A stretch of 64,000 nt of DNA. Source: Zanthoxylum bungeanum. Taxonomy: Eukaryota > Streptophyta > Magnoliopsida > Sapindales > Rutaceae. This document shows positions 12,692-22,542 of this stretch, in pieces. A program made the position numbers and the translations under genes. Location of the stretch: positions 62,001-126,000 of the forward strand of contig SKCR01033437.1 of assembly GCA_019454045.1 (NCBI GenBank). Direction: 5' to 3'. Numbering within the stretch: position 1 is the stretch's first letter; each line of letters begins with the position of its first letter. Under the pieces are notes generated by a model that saw only the letters and a list, made by a program, of their open reading frames with translations, was not told where the DNA came from and did no database searches.

Positions 12692-12700
12692 TATTTATAG
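12692..12700 (-). promoter_or_regulatory. TATA box of B 3' LTR
   Basis: CTATAAATAC on the minus strand, at the same LTR position as CTATAAAT in the A2 and A3 LTRs. It probably marks the U3/R promoter. Confidence 0.6.
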
Positions 12701-12718
12701 GAAAATCTAAAGGCTTCC

Positions 12719-12826
12719 ACCAATTTCTCCACCAATTGCTCCACCAAACATGGCACCAAACATGGCACCAAACATGACATCAAACATGGCACCAAACATT
12801 GCACCAAATCCTCCACCAAACATGCT
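12719..12826 (-). repeat. CCAAACATGRCA minisatellite in B 3' LTR U3
   Basis: Tandem 12-mers of the type CACCAAACATGG, with variants. Copy number differs among the four LTRs that carry it. The Cys/Leu/Val-repetitive ORF at 12532-12819 is merely this minisatellite translated. Confidence 0.8.
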
Positions 12827-13301
12827 TGATTTTTTTATTTTTTTATTTTTTATTATTTTGAAAATGACTTAAATAATTACACATAACATACTTTCGAATA
12901 TTTTATCAATTTTGGTCATGGAAACTTCAGAATTCGAAATTATTATGAACTTCAAAATTATAGATCTTTGAGTCTTCTTTAATCTGGAACTTGAATCACC
13001 TCAATCTGATATCAGAGTAAAATTTTTTGGTCAAAATACGACAATTGCGCAAAGCTAGAATTTCTGAAATTGTACTTCGTTAGAACGCCATTTCAAGTTT
13101 CCAATCTCCAAAATTAAAATGTCAAGTCTAGTTTTTGCCCTTATTTGTTCCACATTTCGTCCTGATTGATTCCATTAAGTCCCGATTTTATTTTATCTGT
13201 AAAATAAACTAAAACACATCAAAACGTTCATAAAACTCGAGAAACAATACAAAATATTAAGTAAAAGGGGCGGTAAATAATGATATATTTTCCGCTCATC
13301 A

Positions 13302-13315
13302 CACCCCCAAACCTA
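13302..13315 (-). promoter_or_regulatory. Polypurine tract of element B
   Basis: TAGGTTTGGGGGTG on the minus strand, immediately before the LTR TGATGAG. It is identical in form to the tracts at 26052-26065 and before 60911, and is the plus-strand primer site in reverse transcription. Confidence 0.85.
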
Positions 13316-13376
13316 ACATTTTGCTAGTCCTCGAGTAAAACAATAAAATAAAATGCAACAAATAATTAAAATTAAA

Positions 13377-13475
13377 CTAAGCCACTTTCGTAGGGATCAC
13401 GGTTGCATTTAGCGTATGCAACAAGCCTTTAAACCCCTAGGAGTGGACGAGTTGTAGTCTCGTGAGGGGTTACAG
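13377..13475 (-). other. Conserved stem-closed block before the polypurine tract (B copy)
   Basis: About 100 nt shared with A2 (25879-25982), A3 (60729-60834) and element C (33235-33338). An inner hairpin GTTGCAT/ATGCAAC and an outer stem TAAGCC/GGCTTA can form. In B the outer left arm reads TAACCC, one mismatch. Confidence 0.7.
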
Positions 13476-13826
13476 TGAAGATACCCACAAACGTCAATCT
13501 AATGCACACAAAAGCAAAAAAAGACAAGAGAAAAAAGAATAAACAAGTTAGTGACTAAACAAATGAAACTTCTTATCCAAGTTAGTAATTGTTTTCTTTC
13601 TTTCTAAATCACCAAATAAGTAAATTCTTCGATTATTTTTACCATTCTTCATATACACAACCAACAAGGTATTAATCAAATCATTGTGCCCACAATATTC
13701 ATAAGTTCAGTTGAAAAGAGAGTAATATTTTTGTCCTAAGTTATATTAGAATTCACACTTTTTTAGCAATGATTTTTTTTCTTTTTTTTTTTTTTTTTTT
13801 TTGCATAAAATAAAGAAAGCAAAATC

Positions 13827-14060
13827 TCCAATCCATGTAACGAGCTTTGGGCCAGTGACTCCCAAACCAGTTAGCTTTAGGGCACTAGGTGTTAAGACTC
13901 CCATACGGACTTAATTACTCAGATTTCAGATGTTTCTTTTTATTTTTATAACATCTTTGATCCATGTAGCGAGCTTTGGGCCAATGACTCCCAAGCCAGT
14001 TGGCTTTAGGGCACTAGGTGTTAAAATACCCATACGGACTTAATGACTCGGATCTCAGAC
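13827..14060 (-). repeat. Two-unit tandem duplication in B 3' untranslated region
   Basis: Two units of about 90 nt, each containing CACTAGGTGTTAA and GGGCCARTGACTCCCAARCC, separated by T-rich sequence. A3 has two units (60164-60378) and A2 one (25553-25640), so unit number varies. Confidence 0.7.
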
Positions 14061-14490
14061 GTTTTTTTTTTTTTTTTTTATACACATTTTTTTTTATTAT
14101 TCCATTGCTTTTTAGATGCTTCCTCCAATTAAACTAGAGCACTAAATATTACAAACTTTTCAAATACATCTTATGGCTGTATGTTACCATGCATGTTGAT
14201 ATGTCAACTGAACATATGAAGAGCCAATTTAGTCAGTATTATGGAGAATTCACAATTAAAATAATTCAAAAGGAAATAAACAAAAATTAACTTGTTACGA
14301 AATAGGTTGAGATACGTCTCAGGAGTGGAAATTCATTACACAACTATCTCACACCAATTTCAATTGATTAATCAAATTAAAAACACAAAAACAAAATAAA
14401 TTTTTTTTTAATTTTTTTGAATTTTTGAAAATTTTTACTAAACAAACAACATAACAAACAATATAATAAAAACAAGATACTAGTCAATTA

Positions 14491-14531
14491 TTCCCCTCCC
14501 CCAAACCTAAATGAGACATTGTCCCCAATGT
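14491..14531 (-). other. Hairpin plus second purine tract (B copy)
   Basis: On the minus strand a short palindrome ACATTGGGGACAATGT is followed by TTTAGGTTTGGGGGAGGGG, about 1.2 kb before the LTR. It is conserved in A2, A3 and, weaker, C. It resembles an extra plus-strand primer site. Confidence 0.65.
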
Positions 14532-14643
14532 CTTAAAAAGTAGAAGATTAGATTAGAGAACAGTACCTGGTTAGCTGAAATTCTACGTCTTAAAAGAAAA
14601 TTAAAGATTAAGATCCAGATTTATCTGACGCTTTTTATAACGA

Positions 14644-15255
14644 TCATTTTCGGACCCAATTAATCTTGGAAAGGATATGGTCAATTTGTGGTTCAAAGGC
14701 TAAAATTTGGTCAATTAAATCATTGGCAGTTCTGTCAGTAAATAGGATATCTTTTACAGGTTTTGACACGAACCCATTTCTCCGGGCATTATCAAGAAAC
14801 ACACAAAGAAAATCATAAAATTCATTCGTATTAAATAGTCCAATCGGTTTCCGGTGTATGTTCAGGTTCGCCCAAGATAGTACTGTAAAAATTTCCTCCA
14901 TCGTACCCAAGCCTCCTGGCAAAGCAATAAAAGCATCGGGACGGTTAATCATTTCTACCAGTCGTTCAGACATACCTGGTACGATAAGTTCCTCTCCGTT
15001 TGATGGTCCTATAAGATTCGCCTTTGCCAAAGGTTTTGGGATGATTCCCAGAACTTGACTACCTCCAACCTGTACAGCCCTTGAAACGATCCCCATTAGT
15101 TCAAGATTGCCACCGCCATATACTAAGTGCATATTCCTTTCAGCAATGACTCTACCCAATTCCCGTGCTGCCTCAACGAACTCTAGCTTAGAACCAACAC
15201 TAGTACCGTAAAACGCACAGATATTTACAACTCGTCTTCTTGAAATTGCTTTCAT
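14644..15255 (-). CDS. LOG-type cytokinin riboside 5'-monophosphate phosphoribohydrolase carried by element B
   Basis: LOG enzymes release active cytokinin bases from cytokinin riboside 5'-monophosphates in one step. The ATG at 15255 gives 203 residues; an in-frame TTG further up (15291) is less likely. In order: beta1 with GTSVGSK near residue 15, LVYGGGN near 44, LGIIPKPL near 72, then the GMSERLVEMINR helix with the Arg expected in the active site, and the family signature PGGLGTMEE near 114, followed by FTVLSWANLNIHRKPIGLFN. Length is close to plant LOGs (about 200-220). It has no introns, whereas host LOG genes have several, so it looks like a cDNA capture. It lies downstream of integrase in the same sense. 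A one-base insertion close to the end removes the tail seen in A2 and A3 (KKRR...LDLNL). The catalytic frame is uninterrupted although gag-pol is broken. Activity is not proven. Confidence 0.88.
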   Translation of the reverse strand: MKAISRRRVVNICAFYGTSVGSKLEFVEAARELGRVIAERNMHLVYGGGNLELMGIVSRAVQVGGSQVLGIIPKPLAKANLIGPSNGEELIVPGMSERLVEMINRPDAFIALPGGLGTMEEIFTVLSWANLNIHRKPIGLFNTNEFYDFLCVFLDNARRNGFVSKPVKDILFTDRTANDLIDQILAFEPQIDHILSKINWVRK

Positions 15256-15600
15256 TTTTTTTATTGATTTCTTAACTCTGGATGTCTTCAAGAGTGCAAT
15301 GAAGGGCTGAATTTATAGAACCTGAAAAATGGTGAGTAATAATAGCACTAATACCTGCCAAATGACAATTATTAGCCAAACAGTAAATATATCATGAAAG
15401 ACAAAAAGTCTAGATCCTGTCGGAGAAAATAAAACAAATCACAATTATTAGATAAATACAAAGAAAATAATATTTAGAGGAAGTAACAACTTGAATGACG
15501 TCTATGCGTCAGGGACAAGCTTCTCATCCAATTTTCTTATAAATTGGCAAACATGGTCTTTTAAAGTCATATTCCCGAGACTTAAATGTTGTCTTTCTTT
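15256..15600 (-). other. Spacer between small ORF and LOG in element B
   Basis: 15300-15420 aligns to 24175-24300 of A2 and 58795-58920 of A3, so the LOG leader was mobilised with the gene. 15430-15600 has no counterpart in A2 or A3. Confidence 0.6.
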
Positions 15601-15894
15601 TCAGAATTGTGTATATAACATGTGAATTGCATGATGCACATATCCACTGGAATGCGTCTCAAGAGTCTTAGATATGTCATCTAAAGACTCCTTACTCAAG
15701 CCATCCCTAATGAATTTAATTTTATCTTCACGGTTATTAGACACCATTCCTAAAGAATGACAACGAGTATTACATGACATACGTGCACATTTATAGCAAA
15801 CACCCATTCTTTTAGCTCTTCTCTTTTTAGCATAGGTGCTTCTTCCTAAACCAGACATATATGAAATAAAAGAGTCAGAGGACTCACCTGCCAT
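15601..15894 (-). CDS. Small Cys-rich basic ORF of unknown function in element B
   Basis: 97 residues from an ATG at 15894. The central part GVCYKCARMSCNTRCHS has four cysteines (C-x2-C-x4-C-x3-C) and follows a KKRRAKR basic run, so a small zinc-binding or nucleic-acid-binding fold is possible. I do not recognise the family. It sits between integrase and LOG, in the same sense as both, and is absent from A2 and A3. It could be a relic of the env-like region, a piece of a captured gene, or chance. An upstream frame (15900-16060) with a KARLERIRLL-like stretch may once have belonged to it. Confidence 0.4.
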   Translation of the reverse strand: MAGESSDSFISYMSGLGRSTYAKKRRAKRMGVCYKCARMSCNTRCHSLGMVSNNREDKIKFIRDGLSKESLDDISKTLETHSSGYVHHAIHMLYTQF

Positions 15895-16130
15895 TCAGAC
15901 CCGTGCTTCAATTAACAACGAGTGTCATTAGGAATACCTTTGATCATCAGAAGTCTAATTCGTTCCAAGCGAGCTTTGTAGACTTTCATCAGAGAGTTTT
16001 GAGGGAGAGAAGGAAATTACTTTTGAAGATTTGCGAGAACTTCTTCCATCCTGAAATGTGACTTTACCTACACAAATTAAACACACAAAAATAAAACACA
16101 CCAAATCTGAATATATACATGAATTGTCTG

Positions 16131-16170
16131 GGTTACCTCTCAGCTAGCGCTAAGTTTAACGTTGTCAGCT
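16131..16170 (-). promoter_or_regulatory. Conserved 40-nt motif after pol (B copy)
   Basis: On the minus strand GCTGACAACGTTAAACTTAG leads into CGCTAGCTGAGAGGTAACC. The same motif follows the gag ORF in A2 (23831-23870), A3 (58443-58482) and C (32114-32152). Its constant place before the 3' ORF suggests a splice or translation signal for that ORF. Confidence 0.55.
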
Positions 16171-16199
16171 AGACATGACTGCCCGAACATTAGGCTGGA

Positions 16200-17400
16200 T
16201 CTGAAAGTGTAACACTTTCTTTTTGTCACTCAAATGATTCTCCCCAGTAGTGCTTGACACGCTGGCTGTTTACCCTGAATGTATTGTTGGATTTGGGGTT
16301 GTATATCTCAACAACTCCGTAGGGTAAAACCTAAGTAATCATAAATAGACCTGACCACTTTGATTTCAGCTTTCCAGGGAAAAGTTTCAACCGTGAATCG
16401 TATAACAACACCTGCTGCCGTGGCTCCAGTTGTCTACGCACTATTTTTTTTTATCATGCCATTTCTTCGTCTTTTCTTTGTACAGTTTGGCATTCTCATA
16501 GGCATGTAGGCAAAATTCCTCCAATTCGTTGAGTTGGTGGAGCCGTTTCTCTCATGCAGCTTGTAGATCAAGATTTAACTTTTTAGTGCCTAATACGCTT
16601 TGTGTTCAAGCTCAACTGACAGATGGCACACTTTCCCAAACACCATTCGATATGGGGACATACCAATGGGTGTCTTTTAAGCTGTCCAGTAGGCCCATAA
16701 TGCATCATCCAGTTTTTCAGACCAGTCATTCCTTGGTTATCCAACGGTTCTCTCCAAGATTCTTTTGATCTCCCTATTTGAAACTTCAACCTGTCTATTT
16801 GACTGTGGATGGTAGGCAGTGGCAACTTTATGAGTAACTCTGTATTTTGATAGGAGTGCATCGAAATATCTGTTGCAAAAATGTGTGCCACCATCACTGA
16901 TAATTGCCCGAGGTGTTCTAAAGCGAGTGAAAATATTCTTTTTAAGGAATTTTATCACCACTTTTGAATCATTTGATGGCAGTGCAATTGCTTCAACCCA
17001 TTTGGATACGTAGTCTACTGTAACAAGTATATACAGGTTTCCGAATGATGGAACAAAGGGTCTCATAAAATCAATCCCCCATACATCAAATATCTCCACT
17101 TCTAGAATATTTTGCAGAGGTCCTTCATTTATTCTTGAAATATTTTCCGTTCTCTGGCACCTGTCACATTGAAGAGCAAATAAGTAAGCATCTTTAAACA
17201 AAGTGGGCCAGAACAAACCTGATTGTAGGAGTTTGGCTTCAGTTTTATTTTCGCTGAAGTGTCCGCCGTATGGTGATGAATGACAGTGCTGTAAGACACT
17301 ATTGAACTCCTCATGTGGAACACAACGCCTTAGTAATTGATCAACACAGCATTTGAACAAGTACGGCTCATCCCAGACATAGGGCTTGACTTTTTTGAAG
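16200..17400 (-). pseudogene. Element B integrase
   Basis: Frames 16737-17360 and 16583-16897 together show a Ty3/gypsy integrase. The HHCC zinc module has [11 protein letters not shown] and, later, CDRC. The catalytic core has [19 protein letters not shown] and a Glu-containing VEVSNREIK, i.e. the D,D,E residues. The C-terminal part continues to about 16200 with AYRTAFKTP-type residues in shifted frame. At least one frameshift (near 16740-16900) and a stop near 17400 disable it. Confidence 0.88.
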
Positions 17401-17486
17401 AACTTATTTCATTGCTGACGTGTCTATTCCAACGGCCATTTTCCTGATACTATGTAGTTTACATAGTCAGCATATTAAGGGACATC

Positions 17487-18029
17487 CTATTGTTTCATGG
17501 CAAACAACTGTTCATCTGGAAAAGTTTCTTTGATTGTCAGTTTATTGCCAGCTGTTTCTCCATTCTCGAGCCTCGATAAGTGATCTGCTACTTGATTTTC
17601 CATCCATTTCCTGTCTCGGATCTCCACGTCAAATTCTTGAAGCAGAAGCACCCAACAGATCAATCTAGGTTTGGCATCTTTCTCCGCGATCAGATATTTG
17701 ATTGCTGAATGATCTGTGTAGACCACCACTTTGGGACCCCGTAGATATGAGCGAAATTTATCAAAAGCAAACACAACTGCAAGCAACTCATTTTCAGTGG
17801 TTGTGTAGTTGAGTTGAGCTTCATTCAGAGTTCTGCTGGAGTAGTAAATGGTATGAAATTTTTTTACTTTGCGTTGTGCCAAAACTTTACCTACAACAAA
17901 ATCACTAGCATCACACATCACCTCAAATGGAAGGGTCCAGTCCGGTGCTACTATGATGGGGGCAGAGACCAGCTTCTGTTTTAAGATCTCAAAAGCTTTG
18001 TGGCATTCTTTGGTGAAGTTGAAAGGCAC
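17487..18029 (-). pseudogene. Element B RNase H
   Basis: 180 open residues. It begins with the connection segment [14 protein letters not shown], then the RNase H core with [13 protein letters not shown], the [20 protein letters not shown]lu segment, [11 protein letters not shown], and ends [11 protein letters not shown]. All are standard for the plant gypsy RT-associated RNase H (RVT RNaseH-like). The domain itself is open, but it is cut off from integrase by stops and from RT by a gap near 18030-18120. Confidence 0.9.
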
Positions 18030-18119
18030 ATATTTCTCCAGAAGATTGCATAGAGGTTTAGCAATCTTAAAGAAATATTTGATAAATCTCCTGTAAAAGC
18101 CTGCATGTCCGAGAAAACT

Positions 18120-19093
18120 TCAAATCCCTTTGACAGATATTGGTGAAGGTAATTTTTTAATTGTCTCGATCTTTGCTTTGTCTACCTCGATTCCCTTTTG
18201 TGAGATCCGATGTCCCAACACAATGCCTTCATGCACCATGAAGTGGCATTTCTCCCAGTTGAGTACCAGATTGGTATCTTCGCATCTTTGTAGCACATTT
18301 TCCAGATTTTGCAAGCAGTGGTTGAAAAAGTCTCCAAACACAGAGAAATCATCCATGAAAACCTCCATACTTTGTTCCAGCATGTCTGAGAAGATGGCCA
18401 TCATGCAACGTTGAAATGTGGCAGGAGCATTATATAGTCCAAATGGCATTCTGCAGAAAGCAAAAGTACCATACGGACATGTAAAATGGTTTTCTCATGA
18501 TCTTCTGGGGAAATGGAAATCTGATTGTACCCCGAATATCCATCCAAAAAATAATAGAACTCATGTCCCGCCAGTCTATCTAGCATCTGGTCAATGAATG
18601 GTAACGGGAAATGATCTGTCCTTGTTGCTTTGTTCAGCTTCCTATAGTCCATGGATACTCTCCATCTAGTCACTGTTCTTGTTGGAATCAACTCATTCTT
18701 TTCATTTGTGACTACAATAATTACTCTTTTCTTTGACACACATTGCATAGGACTCACCCAAGTGCTGTCAGAGATGGGGTAGATGATGTCAGTATCCAAC
18801 CATTTGATAATTTCTTTATTCACAACCTCTTTCATGATTGGATTTAGTCTCCGTTGATGCTCCACTGTGGGTTTGTACTCATCATTCATCAAAATCTTGT
18901 GCATGCAAAATGATGGAATAATGCCTCGAATGTCTGCTATAGTCCAGCCAATGTCTTTCTTGTGTTCTCTTAACACTCTCAATAATTTTTCTTCAAGTTC
19001 CAATGTTAGCGACGAAGAAATAATCACAGGTAAATCAAAAGCGTTTCCTAAGAATGCAAACCTGAGACGGCTCGGAAGTAGCTTTAGCTCCAA
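18120..19093 (-). pseudogene. Element B reverse transcriptase
   Basis: Two overlapping frames (18401-19093 and 18120-18449) make one Ty3/gypsy RT split by a frameshift around 18420-18460. Motifs seen include DYRKLNKATRTDHFPLPFID, the first catalytic-Asp block FLDGYSGYNQI, MPFGLYNAPATFQRCM, and the YxDD box in the form FMDD. The FMDD form is common in this plant lineage. Confidence 0.92.
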
Positions 19094-19235
19094 CTGCGGT
19101 GGTTCTTCAATCGGAGGCTTGATTCACTATTTTTCGGTAATTCCAAACTTTCCACATGTGGTGTTGATTTGAAGAGAAATGGTCTGTCAAGATAGTTTAT
19201 ACATACCAAAATTTCATCATCTAGCTTGCTGTCAG

Positions 19236-19828
19236 TCATGTTAGTGATGCAAGTTCCAAGTTTATCCATGGGAAGTGGCATTGATCAGTATCCTGGATGA
19301 TATTATCAACAACATCAATTCTGAAACATTCCTCTTCCTTTTCATCACTCGGGAATTTCATGGCTTTGAAAACATTGAAGGTAACTTCTTGGTCTTGCAC
19401 TTTCATGGTTAGTTCTTCTTTTTGTACATCAATAACAGTTCGACTTGTAGCTAAGAATGGTCTCCCAAGGATGATAGGTATATCTTTGTCTTCTTCCATG
19501 TCAAGGATAATGAAATCTACTGGGAGAATGAGTTTGTCGACTTTGACCAGCACATCTTCAACTACACCTCTCGGAAATGCGAGTGTTCTATCAGCAAGTT
19601 ACTGAGAGACTGAGGTGGGCATTGCTTCTCCAATTTGTAGTTTCCTGTAAATCGAAAAGGCATCAAATTAACACTAGCACCTAAATCACATAAAGCTTTA
19701 CCGATATAATGTTCTCCAATGGTGCATGGGACAGTGAAACTGCCAGGATCTTTCAACTTTGGGGGAAGTTTCCTCTGAATGATGGCGCTGCATTCTTCTG
19801 TCAATGCTACTGTCTCGTAATCTCCCAA
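19236..19828 (-). pseudogene. Element B aspartic protease region
   Basis: 19562-19828 holds the retropepsin start ALCDLGASVNLMP, i.e. the D-L-G-A-S variant usual in Athila/Tat elements. 19236-19553 holds the flap/closing part with IPIILGRPFLAT. The two frames differ, so a frameshift lies near 19555-19600. Confidence 0.9.
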
Positions 19829-19837
19829 TCTCCATTT

Positions 19838-20440
19838 TTATGACAGAATGTCTTTCATGAATTTAACATAGCGGGGCATTTGTTCCAAAGCTTCTGCAAA
19901 TGGAATGTTGATATGTAGCTTTTTGAAGACCTCCATAAATCTAGGAAACTGTTTGTCCAGTTTGTTTTTCTGGAGACGCTGTGGAAAAGTTGGAGGTGGA
20001 GTGAATCTTTCTTGATCTTTTTCCTTTGATTTTTTTTCCTCCATCTGTGGCTCTATTTCTTTTGGAACTTTCTCAATAGATGCCTTGATTCCAACATCTT
20101 TGTTGATTTCAGTACCGCTTTTCAAAGTAATAGCTTGACATTGCACATTACCTCTGTTCCTTGGATTTGGTTCTGTGTTGCTAGGAAGGTTACCTGGCGG
20201 TCTGTAACTCTAGGTATTGGCCAGTTGTCCCATTTAATTCTCCAATGCTTTAATAGAAACTGAATGACTTTGATTCAGTGCTACTTGATTTTGAACCATA
20301 GCTGCTAAAGCATCGTATTTTGCTTCTTGTTTTTTGAACATCTCTGCAAACCATTCTTTCATTTCTGGTTATTTCTTATACTCATGGCCTTTGTTTTGTT
20401 GTTGGAATCCAGGTGGTGGATTGTTCTTTTACCCTGAATT
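19838..20440 (-). pseudogene. Element B gag C-terminal region (interrupted by A2)
   Basis: 19838-20146 is open and reads AITLKSGTEINKDV, then a Glu/Lys-rich linker and KFMKDILS, the usual Gag-protease linker of this lineage. 20147-20440 continues upstream in broken frames with NPRNRG- and GYEYKK-like pieces. A2 inserted at 20446. Beyond it 28044-28080 encodes the preceding NPGWRNNPNFAWS segment, proving continuity. Confidence 0.8.
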
Positions 20441-20636
20441 GTTGCTTGATGAGTGGTAAATATATCACTATTTCCAACTCATTTAACCTAATATTTTGTA
20501 TAGTTTCTTGAGTTTTGTGAATGTTTTGATGTGTTTTTTGTTATTTTGTATATAAATAAGGTTTCAGGAGTTACTAGAAGCAAATCGGGGCCAAAAATGC
20601 GGAAAACGGACTAAAAAGGCAAAAATGTAAATTTTC

Positions 20637-20730
20637 TGCTAAAATACTCCGTTTGCTAAAATGTGCCGTGTTAAAATACGCCGTTTGCTAAAATACACCG
20701 TGCTAAAATACGCCGTTAGCTAAAATGTGC
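20637..20730 (+). repeat. GCTAAAATACGCCGTTT tandem repeats (A2 5' LTR)
   Basis: About five units of 16-17 nt with CGCCGTTT/TGCCGTG variants. The copy in the 3' LTR (26257-26370) has about seven, so unit number has changed since insertion or during reverse transcription. Confidence 0.75.
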
Positions 20731-20789
20731 CTCTAACATGCGTCGGACACATGTCACAATCATAGAAGTTTACTAACATGCGCACTTAC

Positions 20790-21060
20790 TAACGTGCGCC
20801 TGCCACGTGTCAACATCACAACCAATCTGCTAACGTGTGCCGTGCCACATGTCATCATAATGTGCTGCCGAAAATACGCGTGCCATGTGTCATCATCCGA
20901 ATGGACCGCATCAACCGCGTGCCACGTGTCAGCCACGTGGCATCGACGTGTCTGACACGTATCAGCCACTTTAGCTGCATGCCTTGTCCACTTGCCATGT
21001 CACCATCCACGAATCACCTTTCACCACGTGTCAACATTCTATTGGGCCAACAGATTCTAC
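20790..21060 (+). promoter_or_regulatory. G-box (CACGTG) array in A2 5' LTR
   Basis: Perfect CACGTG at 20803, 20923, 20934 and 21025, embedded in repeated GCCACGTGTCA-like units, plus several one-base variants, all within 370 bp upstream of the TATA box. In plants CACGTG is bound by bZIP and bHLH factors (ABA, light). The effect on this LTR is inference. Confidence 0.65.
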
Positions 21061-21155
21061 ATGCCACATCATCAGATAGCTGTGCAAACCGTGTCTGCCG
21101 CATTGCAATATCAGGCGTCGCTATGCGCGTCGCGACGCACAGAGGAAAACTTTGT

Positions 21156-21163
21156 CTATAAAT
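21156..21163 (+). promoter_or_regulatory. TATA box of A2 5' LTR
   Basis: CTATAAAT; the matching site in the 3' LTR is at 26813-26820. After it the A2 and A3 LTR sequences become alike again. Confidence 0.6.
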
Positions 21164-21429
21164 TAGATTCGATTTCATTTCATTTACCTCATGCCTTCCT
21201 TAGGTTTCTAATAGGAATTTAAGGATTGCATCTTGTGTGTATTTATTTTCAGTATTTTAATTATGTATTTTTATTTTCAGTAATAGTAATAGTTTATTTC
21301 TTTACTTTACTTTTATGTTTTGTAATTAAATTTCCGTTGTGGGATGGGTGAAACATTTAATATGATTAACTAGGTCAATCTCACTTAATTATAATATATA
21401 AATTATAATATAACCGGACTAATTAATGG

Positions 21430-21570
21430 CAGACTACGTTACTACCTATATGGTCGGGTTAAATATAAATTACTTTACCGCCTATATGACGGTCTTTATG
21501 TGACAGATGATTACCGCTTATATGGCTGGTGTAATTGGACTAAATGGATTACCACCTATATGGTTGGTTT
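21430..21570 (+). repeat. ACCG..TATATGG..CGGT array (A2 5' LTR)
   Basis: Four or five copies of ACCGCCTATATGGYCGGT-like units spaced 25-45 nt. The same is seen at 27070-27212 in the 3' LTR. Confidence 0.8.
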
Positions 21571-22413
21571 TATATGTTTGACATTATTAATTCCTGAGAA
21601 AGCAGAGCATAAAATAATTTATATATTATAATAAGTGAGATTCCTAGGATTGAAATATTAAATGTGGATCCCCTAACCCCATCATTTTCTTTTTATTCTA
21701 GGGAAGTGTTGAAACATAATATTCACATACTTAATAATTTATTTAATTATATAATGGGTAATTCTTTAGTTTATTTATTTAATCTTAAGCTTAATGCTTC
21801 TTGTTACCTGATCACCAATAATATTGATATGGTAAACTTAAAATGAACTTGGAAAATGGATTTTAGGTTTCAGCCTTAGATTCAATAGCTCACGATCTTC
21901 CTTTAGGATAGATAACCCTTTAATAGATTTCCTTACAGGATAGGAATATACCTGTCGCGCGTGGGTAGCCATAATTGGAACTTGAACTTAATGAATTCAG
22001 GTAACTTGGTTAACATAGACATATGATTAATTTAGTTATTTGGGTGTTTGCATCTGACCATCGACATAGGGTTTTGCATATCTTCGTGTTCCAGGTTAAT
22101 TTATTACACATATATGAGAGAATTAATTCATCATTAGAACAATATTGTGTGGAATCACAACCCTAGATATTTTGTTTATTTTCCTTAGTATTTTCTTTTA
22201 GAAATCTTATGTATTTATTTATTCAGTAAATCCACATTCAACCAACTAAAAGCAATCATTCCTTTCTCCCTTTAATTAGATACCTGTAAATAAATAGTAT
22301 CAACAATTAATAACAACAGTAGAAATTAAGTCCTCATGGGATCGATATTTTTGTACTACTTGAACAATATGTGCGCTTGCGTTATACGCGTGTGATTATG
22401 CTGGTCAAGTTTT

Positions 22414-22431
22414 TGGCGCCGTTGCCAGGGA
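22414..22431 (+). promoter_or_regulatory. Primer-binding site (tRNA-Asp type), A2
   Basis: TGGCGCCGTTGCCAGGGA, six bases after the LTR. It is complementary, with one mismatch, to the 3' end of plant tRNA-Asp (CCCCGGCAACGGCG plus CCA). Confidence 0.85.
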
Positions 22432-22542
22432 CTTATTTTTCTTGAGTTATTAATTTTGAAGCTATTTATTTTACTTGTATATAATTTTCTTTATTTTTAT
22501 CTGTAATTTTTATTTCTTTCTTTTATTTTCCAGGTGGTTGAC

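Larger units (their letters stand above)
11366..13301 (-). repeat. Element B 3' LTR
   Basis: On the minus strand it starts TGATGAGCGGAAAATATATC right after the polypurine tract and runs to the GTGTGATAACGCCGG end where the SINE begins. It matches the split 5' LTR at 53404-55202/62794-63017. It contains a TATA box (rc of 12692-12700), the CCAAACATGRCA minisatellite (12719-12826) and the ACCG..TATATGG..CGGT motif array (12270-12440). Confidence 0.88.
20447..22407 (+). repeat. A2 5' LTR
   Basis: TGATGAGTGGTAAATATATC to CTGGTCA. It contains GCTAAAATACGCCGTTT tandem repeats (20637-20730), a CACGTG-rich segment (20790-21060), a TATA box (21156) and the ACCG/CGGT array (21430-21570). Its outer parts match the A3 and B LTRs; the U3 centre does not. 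Confidence 0.92.
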
